DNA from: Lachnospiraceae bacterium
GTDB taxonomy: Bacteria > Bacillota > Clostridia > Lachnospirales > Lachnospiraceae
Length of the DNA stretch: 64,000 nt
Assembly: GCA_024687305.1 (NCBI GenBank)
Contig: JAILEQ010000064.1
Span: forward strand, 1-64,000
Direction of reading: 5' to 3'
The notes below the pieces were generated by a model, which saw only the letters and a list, made by a program, of their open reading frames with translations, ran no database searches and had not been told where the DNA came from. The translations under genes and the position numbers were made by a program. The stretch's first letter is position 1. The number at the start of each line of letters is the position of its first letter. Of the stretch, positions 20,227 through 29,852 are shown piece after piece.

Positions 20227-21294
20227 ATGGATTTATATGTAACCAGCGAGGATAAAGCTGAGGCTACCGTCGTTTCGAATCTTTTTATCGACAAATATCT
20301 TAAAGATGCGAACGATGCGCAGATCAAAGTTTATCTTTACTTATTGAGAATGATGAGTGCGGGGCTTTCTACCGACATTTCAAAGATTGCGGATCTTTTC
20401 AATTATACCGAAAGAGACATCGTCAGATCTTTGGAATACTGGAAAAAGTGCGGACTTTTGGAACTGGATTACGACAGTTTCGGGCTTATTTCGGGTGTCA
20501 AATTTTTGGAAATGGGCAAAACAAAGAAATCATCCAAGTCTGAGAACGTTAACGATGCTTTTCTTGGCGAACCTGCATCAAACGTCACTCTCAAGGTCGT
20601 TCCCGACGAAGAGCCGGTCGTTAAGATCCGTGAAAATGTGACTTATTCTCTCGAGCAGTTAAAGACTTTCAAGGAGTCCGGAGAAACCGCCCAGATAGTC
20701 TTCGTGGCGGAGCAGTATCTTAAACGTACTCTCTCACCTGCCGACATACAGTCTCTGTGCTTTATATATGATGAGCTTAAGTTTACCTGTGAGATGACTG
20801 ATTACCTTTTACAGTATTGCCTCGACAAAGGCAAGGACAGCTTTTCTTACATCAAGAAAGTTGCCATCAACTGGGCTCAGGCAGGGATAACCACTCCCAA
20901 ACAGGCCAAGGCTTTATCTGCCACCAAATACGAAAAGTATGTTTATACCATACTCAAAGCGCTCGGAAAATCGAACATCCCTCAGGCGCCCGAAGTGGAC
21001 ATGGTCAACAAGTGGTACAAGGAGTTCGGCTTCGATCTCGATGTGATACTTGAAGCATGCAACAGAACCGTTTTGGCCACCGACTCCCACAGGCTTGAAT
21101 ATTGTGACAAGATTCTTTCCTCTTGGAAAAAAGAGAACGTTCACCATATTGCCGATATAGCAAAAGTCGATGAAAAGTTCAAACAAAGCCGCACAAAGAC
21201 CGCGAGCAATGATAAATCAAGCGGTACATTCGGGCAGTTTGCAAAGACCGATTACGATTTCGATTCACTTGAAAAGATCTTAAGCGGTCAATAA
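20227..21294 (+). CDS. DnaD-like replication initiation/primosome protein
   Basis: A 355-aa protein with an N-terminal winged-helix-like part (about residues 25-85, with QIKVYLYLLRMMSAGLSTDI and YTERDIVRSLEYWKKCGLL) and two DnaD/DnaB2-type domains (about 140-210 and 225-310, the latter containing AINWAQAGITTPKQA and YCDKILSSWKKENV). DnaD domains bind DNA and help load the replicative helicase. The frame is open to 20023, but those 68 codons read like low-complexity noncoding sequence and cover the box cluster and promoter; I start at the ATG at 20227. It is followed directly by the DnaI-like loader. Confidence 0.85.
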   Translation: MDLYVTSEDKAEATVVSNLFIDKYLKDANDAQIKVYLYLLRMMSAGLSTDISKIADLFNYTERDIVRSLEYWKKCGLLELDYDSFGLISGVKFLEMGKTKKSSKSENVNDAFLGEPASNVTLKVVPDEEPVVKIRENVTYSLEQLKTFKESGETAQIVFVAEQYLKRTLSPADIQSLCFIYDELKFTCEMTDYLLQYCLDKGKDSFSYIKKVAINWAQAGITTPKQAKALSATKYEKYVYTILKALGKSNIPQAPEVDMVNKWYKEFGFDLDVILEACNRTVLATDSHRLEYCDKILSSWKKENVHHIADIAKVDEKFKQSRTKTASNDKSSGTFGQFAKTDYDFDSLEKILSGQ

Positions 21295-21348
21295 GCATAA
21301 GAGTTTTCTTTATACCTGAAGTAACAAACAAAGATTTACGGGGTCACT

Positions 21349-22326
21349 ATGGGATTAACCAACACACAGTACGATTCGATCATCAGAAAATACGATGAAA
21401 CCCAAATGAACAACAGACGTATTCTTGACGAAAGAAAAGAATATGTCTATTCTCATGTTGAGGGGTTTAAGGAGCTTGAAGATTCCGTCATTACGGTTTC
21501 TATGGATTACGCCAAGAAAAAACTCTCCGGTGATGAAAGCTCGATCGAGGAGCTTCACGCTTTGCTTGAAGATCTTAAGGAAATGAAGGCACATCTTTTA
21601 AAAGGTGTGGGGCTTCCCGAAGATTACCTCGATCCGATCTATACCTGCAAAGACTGCAAAGATACCGGCTATATCGGCAATACGAAGTGTCACTGCTTTG
21701 TAAGACAGATAATCGAGCTTCTTTACGACAGTTCAAACATGCGCTCTTTTATCGAGGAGAACAATTTTTCAAAGCTTTCCTACGATTATTACAAGGGCGA
21801 AGGGCTTTCACTTTTTAAGAACGCCGTTGACAAATGTAAGAGTCTCATCGAGGATTTTGAGACCGAGAAGCGAAATATATTACTTTACGGCACGGTAGGT
21901 ACCGGCAAATCATTCCTTTCGGGATGTGTGGCAGGCGAGCTTATCGAAAAAGGCTATTCATGTGTTTATTACAGCAGCATCTCACTTTTTGAGACGATCG
22001 CCAAAGAGACTTTCCACTCCGCTTCCGCTACCAAAGACGAACTTTACAATCTTTATGATTGCTTATATAATTGTGACTTGCTTATCATAGATGACCTTGG
22101 AACCGAAACGGTGAATTCCTTTGTGGCATCGTCGCTGTTCGCTTTGATAAACGAACGGCATCTGAGGAAAAAATCTACGATAATATCCACGAATCTTTCT
22201 TTGGAACAGATACGTGACATTTATTCAGACCGTGTTTTCTCGCGAATGGCCAACAGTTACAGTCTTTTAAGGCTTGTCGCGGATGACATCCGTATACAGA
22301 AGAAACAGTTGAATATCAGAAAGTGA
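21349..22326 (+). CDS. DnaI/DnaC-like helicase loader ATPase
   Basis: A 325-aa AAA+ ATPase. A four-cysteine-type zinc motif (CKDCKDTGYIGNTKCHC, about residues 102-118) precedes the Walker A motif LLYGTVGTGKSFLSG (about 182-196) and Walker B LLIIDDLGTE. This is the DnaI architecture: a zinc-bearing helicase-binding domain plus an ATPase that opens or loads the DnaB ring. It lies 54 bp after the DnaD-like gene and 12 bp before prs, so the three are probably co-transcribed. The replicative helicase dnaB is in the same window. Confidence 0.9.
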   Translation: MGLTNTQYDSIIRKYDETQMNNRRILDERKEYVYSHVEGFKELEDSVITVSMDYAKKKLSGDESSIEELHALLEDLKEMKAHLLKGVGLPEDYLDPIYTCKDCKDTGYIGNTKCHCFVRQIIELLYDSSNMRSFIEENNFSKLSYDYYKGEGLSLFKNAVDKCKSLIEDFETEKRNILLYGTVGTGKSFLSGCVAGELIEKGYSCVYYSSISLFETIAKETFHSASATKDELYNLYDCLYNCDLLIIDDLGTETVNSFVASSLFALINERHLRKKSTIISTNLSLEQIRDIYSDRVFSRMANSYSLLRLVADDIRIQKKQLNIRK

Positions 22327-22338
22327 GGTTAACTTTTC

Positions 22339-23529
22339 ATGGCATCTCGTGAAGAGAAAAGAAACCTGGAAACCATTCCCGTTGGGTCGCTTGGGATCAT
22401 CCCACTTGAAGGCTGCAAGGAAATGGGAGCCAAAATTGACAGTTATCTTGTTAAATGGCGTGAAGAACGTGAAAACGAGCACAAAGAAAGTCTTGCGTTT
22501 TCGGGTTACATGCGCCCCTCTTACATTCTAAAAGCAAAGGTTCCGCGTTTCGGTTCGGGTGAAGCCAAAGGTCTCATCCTTGAATCGGTCAGAGGTACCG
22601 ATCTTTACCTTTTGGTAGACGTTTGCAACTATGCGCTTACCTACTCGATGGGTGGATTTGAAAATCATATGTCACCCGACGATCACTATCAGGATCTGAA
22701 AAGAATAATAGCGGCTGTGGGCGGTAAAGCGCGCAGGATCACCGTTATCATGCCTTTCTTATACGAAAGCAGACAGCATAAGAGAACTTCAAGAGAATCT
22801 CTCGACTGCGCAATGGCTCTTCAGGAGCTTACCGCCATGGGCGTTGACAACATCATCACATTTGATGCACACGACCCCAGAGTGCAGAATGCTATCCCGC
22901 TTCACGGTTTTGAAACGGTTCAGCCCGCTTACCAGTTCATTAAGGGCCTTTTAAAGAGCGAAAAGGATCTTTCGATCGATTCGGACCACATGATGGTCAT
23001 AAGCCCCGACGAAGGCGGTATGGGTCGTGCCATTTATCTCGCCAATGTCCTCGGACTTGATATGGGTATGTTCTATAAGCGCCGTGATTACACCCGCATC
23101 GTAAACGGAAGAAACCCTATCGTTGCTCACGAGTTCTTAGGCTCAAGCGTTGATGGAAAAGACGTTATCATCATGGATGACATGATATCTTCCGGCGAGA
23201 GCGTATTGGAAGTAGCCAACAATCTTAAGACAAGAAACGCAAATAAGATATTTGTCTGCGCTTCGTTCGGTCTTTTCACGAACGGCCTCGACAGATTCGA
23301 TAAAGCATTCAATGACGGCATAATCACAAAGGTACTTACCACAAACCTCATTTACCAGTCACCCGAACTTCTATCGAGACCCTGGTATGTATCGTGTGAC
23401 ATGAGCAAGTACATCGCTTACATTATCGATACACTTAATCACGATACTTCAATAAGCGACCTTCTCGATCCCGTTGAACGTATCCAGAAGGCAATAAACC
23501 GCTACAAAATGGGTGAAGACATTTCGTAA
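22339..23529 (+). CDS. prs: Ribose-phosphate pyrophosphokinase, long form
   Basis: A 396-aa PRPP synthase, making PRPP from ribose 5-phosphate and ATP for nucleotide, His and Trp synthesis. Seen: MPFLYESRQHKRTSRES (catalytic loop region), FDAHDPRVQNA (divalent metal/ATP site) and the PRPP-binding loop VIIMDDMISSGES. It is about 80 residues longer than the standard 315-aa enzyme, with an N-terminal extension and insertions typical of a clostridial subgroup. It is the last gene of the plus-strand block. Confidence 0.93.
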   Translation: MASREEKRNLETIPVGSLGIIPLEGCKEMGAKIDSYLVKWREERENEHKESLAFSGYMRPSYILKAKVPRFGSGEAKGLILESVRGTDLYLLVDVCNYALTYSMGGFENHMSPDDHYQDLKRIIAAVGGKARRITVIMPFLYESRQHKRTSRESLDCAMALQELTAMGVDNIITFDAHDPRVQNAIPLHGFETVQPAYQFIKGLLKSEKDLSIDSDHMMVISPDEGGMGRAIYLANVLGLDMGMFYKRRDYTRIVNGRNPIVAHEFLGSSVDGKDVIIMDDMISSGESVLEVANNLKTRNANKIFVCASFGLFTNGLDRFDKAFNDGIITKVLTTNLIYQSPELLSRPWYVSCDMSKYIAYIIDTLNHDTSISDLLDPVERIQKAINRYKMGEDIS

Positions 23530-23553
23530 AAAGAAAACGCGTATCACATGCAA

Positions 23554-23584
23554 TAAAAAAAAGGACCGTCGGTCCTTTTTTTAT
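23554..23584. terminator. Bidirectional terminator between prs and the convergent gene
   Basis: GGACC-GTC-GGTCC flanked by eight A residues on the left and eight T residues on the right, so it can end transcripts from both sides. Confidence 0.9.
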
Positions 23585-23590
23585 TGCTCT

Positions 23591-26125
23591 CTAAGAGTTC
23601 GGAACATATGTGATGAATTGATTTCCTTCATTTTCAAACATCTTTTCGGCTTCGTTTATTCCGATCTTGTACCAGTTGTTGTCGGGATCGAGAACCACTA
23701 TCGCCAGCTGATTGAAACCTATTATCAGATATGCCTTGTCGCTGTTTGTAAGCGCGAGTACCGGTATGTCTCTGTTTACGTAGTAAAGAATGCTATCCAG
23801 GCTGCATCCGGTAAGATCGAGCACGTTCTTTCCTTCAAGTCCGTCCTTTAAAACCGAAAGAACGGTATCACCTTTGCTCAAAAGATATTCGGAATTTCTT
23901 ACAACTCCCTCATATTCCATCATCCGGTCCATACACCATGCGGTACGATTCTTTTCTTCGGTAGAGACCGCATCAAACGAAAGAGCCATTATCTGATTTC
24001 TCAGATCCCTGTTCGCTCTGTACCAGACATAACATCCGGCGTCGTTCAACACCGTTCCGTAATTCGAATTGGCAAGATTGACGGCCATCGATTCTTTCGT
24101 ATATATACGCTGGAGTTTTCCCTTGTAATAAACATAGTAATGATTTTTCTCCGAAAGCGAATCGCCAAGGTAAAGCTCTTTGTTGCCTTCGTATATCGTC
24201 TGCTCGGGCGTAAGAAGGATCATCTTGCCTTTTGTATCGTGTAAGAACTTGATCCTGACTATCGTCTCGAAAGAATCGTCTACGGCGGTCTGAACTACGT
24301 TCTGACGCTCTTCACCGGGCTGATTGTTGGTCATGTAATCGTCATCGCAGGCATCGTAGCGCAAAATGTCACCGTCAAACTTCTTAACTCTGTACACCTT
24401 CAAAAGATTGTCGTTCAGATCGACTCCGGTCACATAAAAGCCTTTTTCTTCGTATGTCTTTAACAGTTCTCCGAATTCATTTTGTATCTTCAATATGTAC
24501 ATCGGGAAGATCGTTCTTCCCGTCGCATCCGTAAGCACATCCGTTTTGACACAAAGACCGTATATAAGATCTTCATTCATGAAAGCAAGAGGCTTTATAT
24601 ACTCTCCTTCAGGAGCGTTTATGGTCGTTATCTGCTCGGTATTCAAGTTCATTACCATAAGGTTTTCAGACGAGTTCACATCCTCGCCGTTCTGCCATAC
24701 GAGCATCGATTCCGAACGTGACACGGAGTACATGTTTTCCTCGAGATCTCTGACTATCTCTTCTATCTCCATTGAGTCTAAGTTTATGGAATAGATCGAT
24801 CGGTCTATCATAAAAAAGAATGTGTTATTTTTGTTTAAATATGCAAGCTCGTCCAGATCCTTTTCCACCATCTCGGGTGATTTGTTGGATGATATGAACA
24901 GCTTTTCTTCTATCGTGTTTGTAAGACCGTTATATTCGTAAAGTGTCATTCCCACTTTACCTTCGTACGTTCCGCGGTTCATGTACCCATATACCAAAAA
25001 CCAGACGCTTCCGGCCTCATCGGCCCGTAAAGTCTTAATCTTGTGAGACTGATTTAACGTACGCTTGTCAAAATTGTCACTGTCGTAAAAAGTAAAGAGC
25101 TTGGCAAGCTTGTTTTCGGATATGTTATATGAAAACAGTTTATTCTGATTAACGAAAGCAAAAATGTTTCCGTCTTCGCTTTCGGCCATTTCAACGTCGT
25201 AATCGGTTATACCGAGTGTGAACGTTCCTTCGTTTAACTCCGGATCGTTCTCGTTTGTTATCTCACCCATAGTTCTTTCGTAATCAAGAAGATAGATGGT
25301 GTCGGTAGTATATTTGATCCTGTAAAATTCACTGACAAAATACTTTCTTTCATTTTTGCCGTCCTTTATGCCCGCAATGTAATCGATGGTAAAGACAGCA
25401 GTCTCTATGTTGAGCTCTTTGAACGTTATCACAGGTTCCGTTATGTTATATACGGAAAGACCGGCAAATGCCAGCTGTTCCATAGAGCTGTGGATATTTA
25501 CATATGCGAGCGTCGTATTGTCACCCGTATAATTCGATTCCATATACTCCTTAAGGTCAGCGTTCGTTTCAACAGAGCGTTCCTTTTCATAGAAATCGGT
25601 TATGAAGGCAAGTTTTTCCCTTGCGCAGTACAAAGGGGCGTCAATGACACGCGTATGGAACATCACTTCCTGTCCCATGCCGGTGGTGACACATATCTGC
25701 ATGCAATATTCTTTGTAGGGATCGATAAGACCTTTGAAATTGACCGATGCCGAAAGAGAATAATCGTCTTCTTCGAAATCTGTTATCTCAATGTTCTCTA
25801 TAAGACGGCTTCCGTCGATACTTCTTAATTTAACGCTAACGTCTCTTATAAGAGCGTTATATTTTACTATTCGAAAAGAAACCCCTCTGTTGTCATCCAA
25901 AGGAGTTATGGAATCTCTTAACAAAGCAACATCCATATCCTGGGTATATCCGTGGAGTTCGTTTACCGTAGTGGCACCGACACTCATATACACCACCGGA
26001 AGAGTTGCCTTTTCCATGTTGTGAGTCGTATTAACGTTGCCCTTGTTCATAAAGTAACCCGAGATAAAGAGGGTTACGACAAAAGTAACAAGAGATGCGA
26101 TGATCTTTAATATCGTTCTCTTCAT
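23591..26125 (-). CDS. Membrane-anchored extracytoplasmic protein with degenerate C39-like end
   Basis: An 844-aa protein of unknown function. An N-terminal membrane anchor (about residues 7-27, ILKIIASLVTFVVTLFISGY) is followed by a large extracytoplasmic part; about 300-600 shows repeated strand-turn patterns with Asp/Asn loops that could form a beta-propeller. The last 90 residues (CSLDSILYYVNRDIPVLAL, AYLIIGFNQ, then DPDNNWYKIG) follow the pattern of bacterial C39-like cysteine peptidases, but the position expected to hold the catalytic histidine reads Lys-Ala-Tyr, so the domain is probably inactive and used for binding. No operon partner is evident. The start lacks a strong ribosome-binding site. 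Confidence 0.55.
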   Translation of the reverse strand: MKRTILKIIASLVTFVVTLFISGYFMNKGNVNTTHNMEKATLPVVYMSVGATTVNELHGYTQDMDVALLRDSITPLDDNRGVSFRIVKYNALIRDVSVKLRSIDGSRLIENIEITDFEEDDYSLSASVNFKGLIDPYKEYCMQICVTTGMGQEVMFHTRVIDAPLYCAREKLAFITDFYEKERSVETNADLKEYMESNYTGDNTTLAYVNIHSSMEQLAFAGLSVYNITEPVITFKELNIETAVFTIDYIAGIKDGKNERKYFVSEFYRIKYTTDTIYLLDYERTMGEITNENDPELNEGTFTLGITDYDVEMAESEDGNIFAFVNQNKLFSYNISENKLAKLFTFYDSDNFDKRTLNQSHKIKTLRADEAGSVWFLVYGYMNRGTYEGKVGMTLYEYNGLTNTIEEKLFISSNKSPEMVEKDLDELAYLNKNNTFFFMIDRSIYSINLDSMEIEEIVRDLEENMYSVSRSESMLVWQNGEDVNSSENLMVMNLNTEQITTINAPEGEYIKPLAFMNEDLIYGLCVKTDVLTDATGRTIFPMYILKIQNEFGELLKTYEEKGFYVTGVDLNDNLLKVYRVKKFDGDILRYDACDDDYMTNNQPGEERQNVVQTAVDDSFETIVRIKFLHDTKGKMILLTPEQTIYEGNKELYLGDSLSEKNHYYVYYKGKLQRIYTKESMAVNLANSNYGTVLNDAGCYVWYRANRDLRNQIMALSFDAVSTEEKNRTAWCMDRMMEYEGVVRNSEYLLSKGDTVLSVLKDGLEGKNVLDLTGCSLDSILYYVNRDIPVLALTNSDKAYLIIGFNQLAIVVLDPDNNWYKIGINEAEKMFENEGNQFITYVPNS

Positions 26126-26161
26126 AATCCAAATGCTTGCGAAATTATATTTAAATTTAAT

Positions 26162-27346
26162 TTATTGACGTTCGGTTTCCTTTTTATATTCGTTCAAAAG
26201 ACGTGTGAGAGTGATATCACAACCCGCTATTTCTCTAAGTTTGTCAAGCTTTTCATCGTCGCTTTTAACAGCCATCGATCGTTTCTTTACAGCTCTTATA
26301 AGAATGTTTTTCGGAGTGTGTTCCATGTCGATGAATTCCAAGACACTCGTATCATATCCCCACTGTTTTAAAAGATCGGCGCGTATCGCATCGGTAAACA
26401 CCGCACATAAACGATCTTTCAAGATACCGTATTGAAGTACGCCTTCAAGCTCTTTGCTCATTATATTCTTATTAAGTTCATGCTGGCAGCAGGGTACTGC
26501 CATTATTATCGACGCGTTCCAGGTTATTCCTTTAAACAGCGCATAGTCCGTTGCGGTATCGCATGCATGAAGCGAAATTACCATATCGACATTATTGTCG
26601 CTTGTGAAATGTTCGATGTCTCCCCGAATGAACTCAAGATGCTCATATCCGTATTTATTGCGCAATTTAGAGCAATTTTCGATCACATCCGGTTTAAGAT
26701 CAAGGCCGATCACACGGATACGCATGTTATTTTTGATCGCAAGAAAGTAATAAAGAGCAAATGTCAGATAAGACTTTCCGCACCCGAAATCAACGATAAC
26801 GGCTTCACGATCTTTCGGAAGTCTGTCCTTTACATCGGCTATAAATTCAAGATATCTGTTGATCTGCCTGAATTTATCGTATTTGGCCTTAACTATCATG
26901 CCCGACTTGGTCATTACGCCAAGGTCTTCAAGAAAAGGAACGTACTCACCCTCGGAAATGATGTAGTTTTTCTCTTTATTATGCGTCACCGACTGCTCTT
27001 TTGCCGTAACGGTCCTGTTAACACATACCGTTATATTTCCCTTTTTTCCCGCAAGAACAGTAAATCCCTCTGTCTTTGTCTCAAACAAAAGCTGTCTGTA
27101 ATCAGCGGGAAACACGCTCTTTGTCAAGTTTTTAAGCTGTTCGGCGTCAAGGTTTTCAAACACCTCGCGAACAGTCCTTTCTTCTTTGGAACCGGTCTGT
27201 CTTGTAACCTGATACATCCCTTTTCCTTTTATAACAACGGGACGCACCTTCATTTTTTGTGAAGATACGTCCTTGCCTGCTTTTGAAAAGACCATTCGTA
27301 TAAGATCGCCGTCGTCAATCTTTTTAAGTAATTCGTCGAATGTCAT
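26162..27346 (-). CDS. SAM-dependent methyltransferase (METTL25/GSTCD-like)
   Basis: A 394-aa protein with a class I methyltransferase domain in its C-terminal half: motif I VIVDFGCGKSYLTFALYYFL (about residues 185-204), motif II VIGLDLKP, then ISLHACDTATDYAL and VPCCQHEL, the latter two typical of the Methyltransf_32 (METTL25/GSTCD) group. The N-terminal 150 residues may bind RNA or another substrate but are unrecognised. The target is unknown; an RNA substrate is only a guess. It is 36 bp upstream of the C39-like gene and could share its transcript. Confidence 0.75.
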   Translation of the reverse strand: MTFDELLKKIDDGDLIRMVFSKAGKDVSSQKMKVRPVVIKGKGMYQVTRQTGSKEERTVREVFENLDAEQLKNLTKSVFPADYRQLLFETKTEGFTVLAGKKGNITVCVNRTVTAKEQSVTHNKEKNYIISEGEYVPFLEDLGVMTKSGMIVKAKYDKFRQINRYLEFIADVKDRLPKDREAVIVDFGCGKSYLTFALYYFLAIKNNMRIRVIGLDLKPDVIENCSKLRNKYGYEHLEFIRGDIEHFTSDNNVDMVISLHACDTATDYALFKGITWNASIIMAVPCCQHELNKNIMSKELEGVLQYGILKDRLCAVFTDAIRADLLKQWGYDTSVLEFIDMEHTPKNILIRAVKKRSMAVKSDDEKLDKLREIAGCDITLTRLLNEYKKETERQ

Positions 27347-27496
27347 TGTTGTTAAAATTTCACCTGAAACGTCTTAATTGTCTGAAATATATATTCAATT
27401 TAACAAATTTATTTCCCGATTGGTGTATCTCGGTCACTGTTTTGTCGTTTTGCAAGTTTTCCGCCAAAACGTCGTTTTCCCTTGATCTTACGCCAT

Positions 27497-28663
27497 TTAG
27501 TAGAAGATATGACCACCAATCTGTGTTCCGCTCAGTCCCTCAATGGGGGTTCTAAAGTATACACAATTCCCTACATTTGAAAATCCGCTCATTGCTTCGT
27601 CTGCTGCCTTGTAACAGCTCGCCGTAGCTTTGTTTACAGAGAGTGCATAAGCAAGTCGACCGCTGCCGGCCGGCGAAAATTGGGACCTTTGATAGATAAC
27701 GCCCGATACCGTTGAGGGATATACGGGACTCAAAACTCGGTTTATAACTACCGATCCTACAGCCACCTGACCGTCATAAGGTTCACCGCCCGCCTCACAG
27801 TAAATAAGGTTTGCAAGAAGATATCTGTCTCCGTCATCAAACGATACTTCCGAGATATCTCGCCATACCGAATTGGCCGACAGCCTCGAGAGCCTCAATT
27901 CTTCTTCGTACTGCTTCTTTAAAGCCGCTATATCTTCCTGCTGCTTCTTTAGCAGTGCCTGTTCTTCCTGAATTAAAGCCTCATACTCGTCGATCTTCCC
28001 TGTATACTCCGTCACCTTGGCGGAAGTCTTGTTGATCACGACAATAACGTTGGCTTTCTCTTCTTCGGCTTCTTCTTTCAGAAGATTTAACTCTACGTTC
28101 TCGCTTTGAAGTCTGGCTTCAAGTTCTTCGACCTCAATACGATATTGCTGATATTCGTCGAACTTCTTCTTGTCGTAAGAAGCAAGCGCATCAACGTAGT
28201 TGCTTAAAGTGATGAGCTGTGAAAAGTTCTTTGCCTGAAACATTATCTCAAGATATAAAGTTTCGCTGTCTTCGTACATGAAACGTATACGTTTCATCAT
28301 TGCTTCGTACTGGACTTTTTCACGCTCTCTTGCGTCTTCAAGCTCTGCCTGCGTTTCTGCGATCTCCTGCTCCTTTTTCTCTATCTGATCGTAAAGATCG
28401 TCAAGATGAGCGCTTATCGTTTCAAGATCCGAATTCAGGCCGTTTAGTTCTTTTCGAAGAGATGACCTCTTTTTATCGAGGGAATCGAGATTCTGCTTTT
28501 CCTCATCGATCCTTTGTTCAGTTTCTTTTTTACCTTTCTCGGCTTCATCGATTTTTTCTTTCGTGGTCTTTGTAGCCTCAACATAGTAAGGCGTACTGTG
28601 TGCGGCCACGACGGCGATCAGGATGACGGCGAGAACTCTTCGGATTGTGTGTTTCAACCGCAT
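27497..28663 (-). CDS. Coiled-coil cell-wall hydrolase with SleB-type domain
   Basis: A 388-aa exported protein: signal peptide or anchor (about residues 8-26), a long coiled coil (about 35-265) resembling PcsB/CwlO N-termini, and a C-terminal SleB/CwlJ hydrolase_2 domain (about 285-388) with YLLANLIYCEAGGEPYDGQV holding the expected catalytic glutamate. It probably cleaves peptidoglycan at the cell surface, with the coiled coil controlling activity as in FtsEX-linked PcsB. The frame is open to a TTG at 28690, but the ATG at 28663 gives a cleaner signal peptide; a GGAGA touches it, so the start is not certain. It follows comEB closely. Confidence 0.82.
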   Translation of the reverse strand: MRLKHTIRRVLAVILIAVVAAHSTPYYVEATKTTKEKIDEAEKGKKETEQRIDEEKQNLDSLDKKRSSLRKELNGLNSDLETISAHLDDLYDQIEKKEQEIAETQAELEDAREREKVQYEAMMKRIRFMYEDSETLYLEIMFQAKNFSQLITLSNYVDALASYDKKKFDEYQQYRIEVEELEARLQSENVELNLLKEEAEEEKANVIVVINKTSAKVTEYTGKIDEYEALIQEEQALLKKQQEDIAALKKQYEEELRLSRLSANSVWRDISEVSFDDGDRYLLANLIYCEAGGEPYDGQVAVGSVVINRVLSPVYPSTVSGVIYQRSQFSPAGSGRLAYALSVNKATASCYKAADEAMSGFSNVGNCVYFRTPIEGLSGTQIGGHIFY

Positions 28664-28690
28664 TCTCCGTTTGTACCCGGCAGAAAGCAA

Positions 28691-29170
28691 TTACAGATCG
28701 ATCTCGATCTTTCTGCCCGTTCTTTCGTATTTATAATACTCAACGCCGGCGGCATCGAGCATCATTTTCGAAGCTTTCGTGGAGGGAGTGTCGGCATATT
28801 TGTCGCTGTCATAGACTATCGTCTTTATCCCTGCCTGAATTATGGCTTTTGCACATTCGTTGCAAGGGAACAGCGAAACATATATCTTCGCCCCTTCAAG
28901 ACTTCCTCCCCGATAGTTAAGTATCGCATTAAGTTCACTGTGTGTTACGAAAGGATACTTGGTGTTAAGCGAATCGCCTTCTCTGTCCCAGGGAAATACA
29001 TCATCGGAACAGTTCTTCGGAAATCCGTTGTAACCCATGGAAAGTATCTTGTTATCGGGACTGACTATGCATGCGCCGACCTGTGTGTTGGGATCTTTTG
29101 ATCTCATGCCCGACAGCACCGATACACCCATAAAATATTCGTCCCACGAAATGTAATCGCTGCGTTTCAC
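28691..29170 (-). CDS. comEB: Deoxycytidylate (dCMP) deaminase
   Basis: A 159-aa zinc enzyme converting dCMP to dUMP for thymidylate synthesis. The zinc and catalytic motifs THSELNAIL (His-x-Glu) and PCNECAK (PCxxC) are intact, as is the PNTQVGACIV entry. I start at the GTG at 29170, seven bases after GGAGGG; a TTG five codons upstream lies inside that ribosome-binding site. It follows upp in a nucleotide and translation gene group. Confidence 0.92.
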   Translation of the reverse strand: MKRSDYISWDEYFMGVSVLSGMRSKDPNTQVGACIVSPDNKILSMGYNGFPKNCSDDVFPWDREGDSLNTKYPFVTHSELNAILNYRGGSLEGAKIYVSLFPCNECAKAIIQAGIKTIVYDSDKYADTPSTKASKMMLDAAGVEYYKYERTGRKIEIDL

Positions 29171-29207
29171 TCTGTTACCCTCCAAATACTTTTATAGTCC
29201 CCAAAAC

Positions 29208-29837
29208 TTATTTTGTGCCGAAAATCCTGTCTCCCGCATCTCCGAGACCCGGAACGATATAAGCATGATCGTTAAGATGATCGTCCAAAGCGCCCACATA
29301 CATATCAACATCGGGATGTGCTTCTTTCATGCGTTCGATTCCTTCGGGCGCAGCGATGATGCACATGAAGTGTATCTTCTTGCAGCCTTTGTCTTTAAGC
29401 ATCTGAATGGCTGCTACGGATGAACCGCCCGTTGCGAGCATGGGATCTACTACAAATACTTCTCTTTCGTTGCAATCAGCGGGAAGTTTGCAATAATATT
29501 CAACCGGTTCATGAGTTTCGGGATCTCTGTAAAGACCGATGTGTCCGACTTTTGCGGTAGGAATGAGGGTGAGCATACCGTCTACCATACCAAGACCTGC
29601 TCTTAAAATGGGAACGATAGCCATCTTCTTACCTTTAAGTTCTTTTACCGTAGTCTTGCAGATGGGTGTCTCGATCTCCACGTCAGAAAGTTCAAGATCT
29701 CTTGTAGCTTCATAACAGATAAGCTGAGCGATCTCCGAGATCGTCTGTCTGAAATCCTTTGTACCCGTGTCCTTTCTTCTGATGTAACCGATCTTGTGCT
29801 GGATCAGCGGATGATCCATAACTACTACTTTTGCCAT
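29208..29837 (-). CDS. upp: Uracil phosphoribosyltransferase
   Basis: A 209-aa salvage enzyme forming UMP from uracil and PRPP. Seen: the flexible loop [13 protein letters not shown], the PRPP-binding [16 protein letters not shown] and the C-terminal uracil-binding [15 protein letters not shown]. Length is normal. It lies 15 bp downstream of rpiB. Confidence 0.97.
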   Translation of the reverse strand: MAKVVVMDHPLIQHKIGYIRRKDTGTKDFRQTISEIAQLICYEATRDLELSDVEIETPICKTTVKELKGKKMAIVPILRAGLGMVDGMLTLIPTAKVGHIGLYRDPETHEPVEYYCKLPADCNEREVFVVDPMLATGGSSVAAIQMLKDKGCKKIHFMCIIAAPEGIERMKEAHPDVDMYVGALDDHLNDHAYIVPGLGDAGDRIFGTK

Positions 29838-29852
29838 ATCGTCCTCCTGGTT

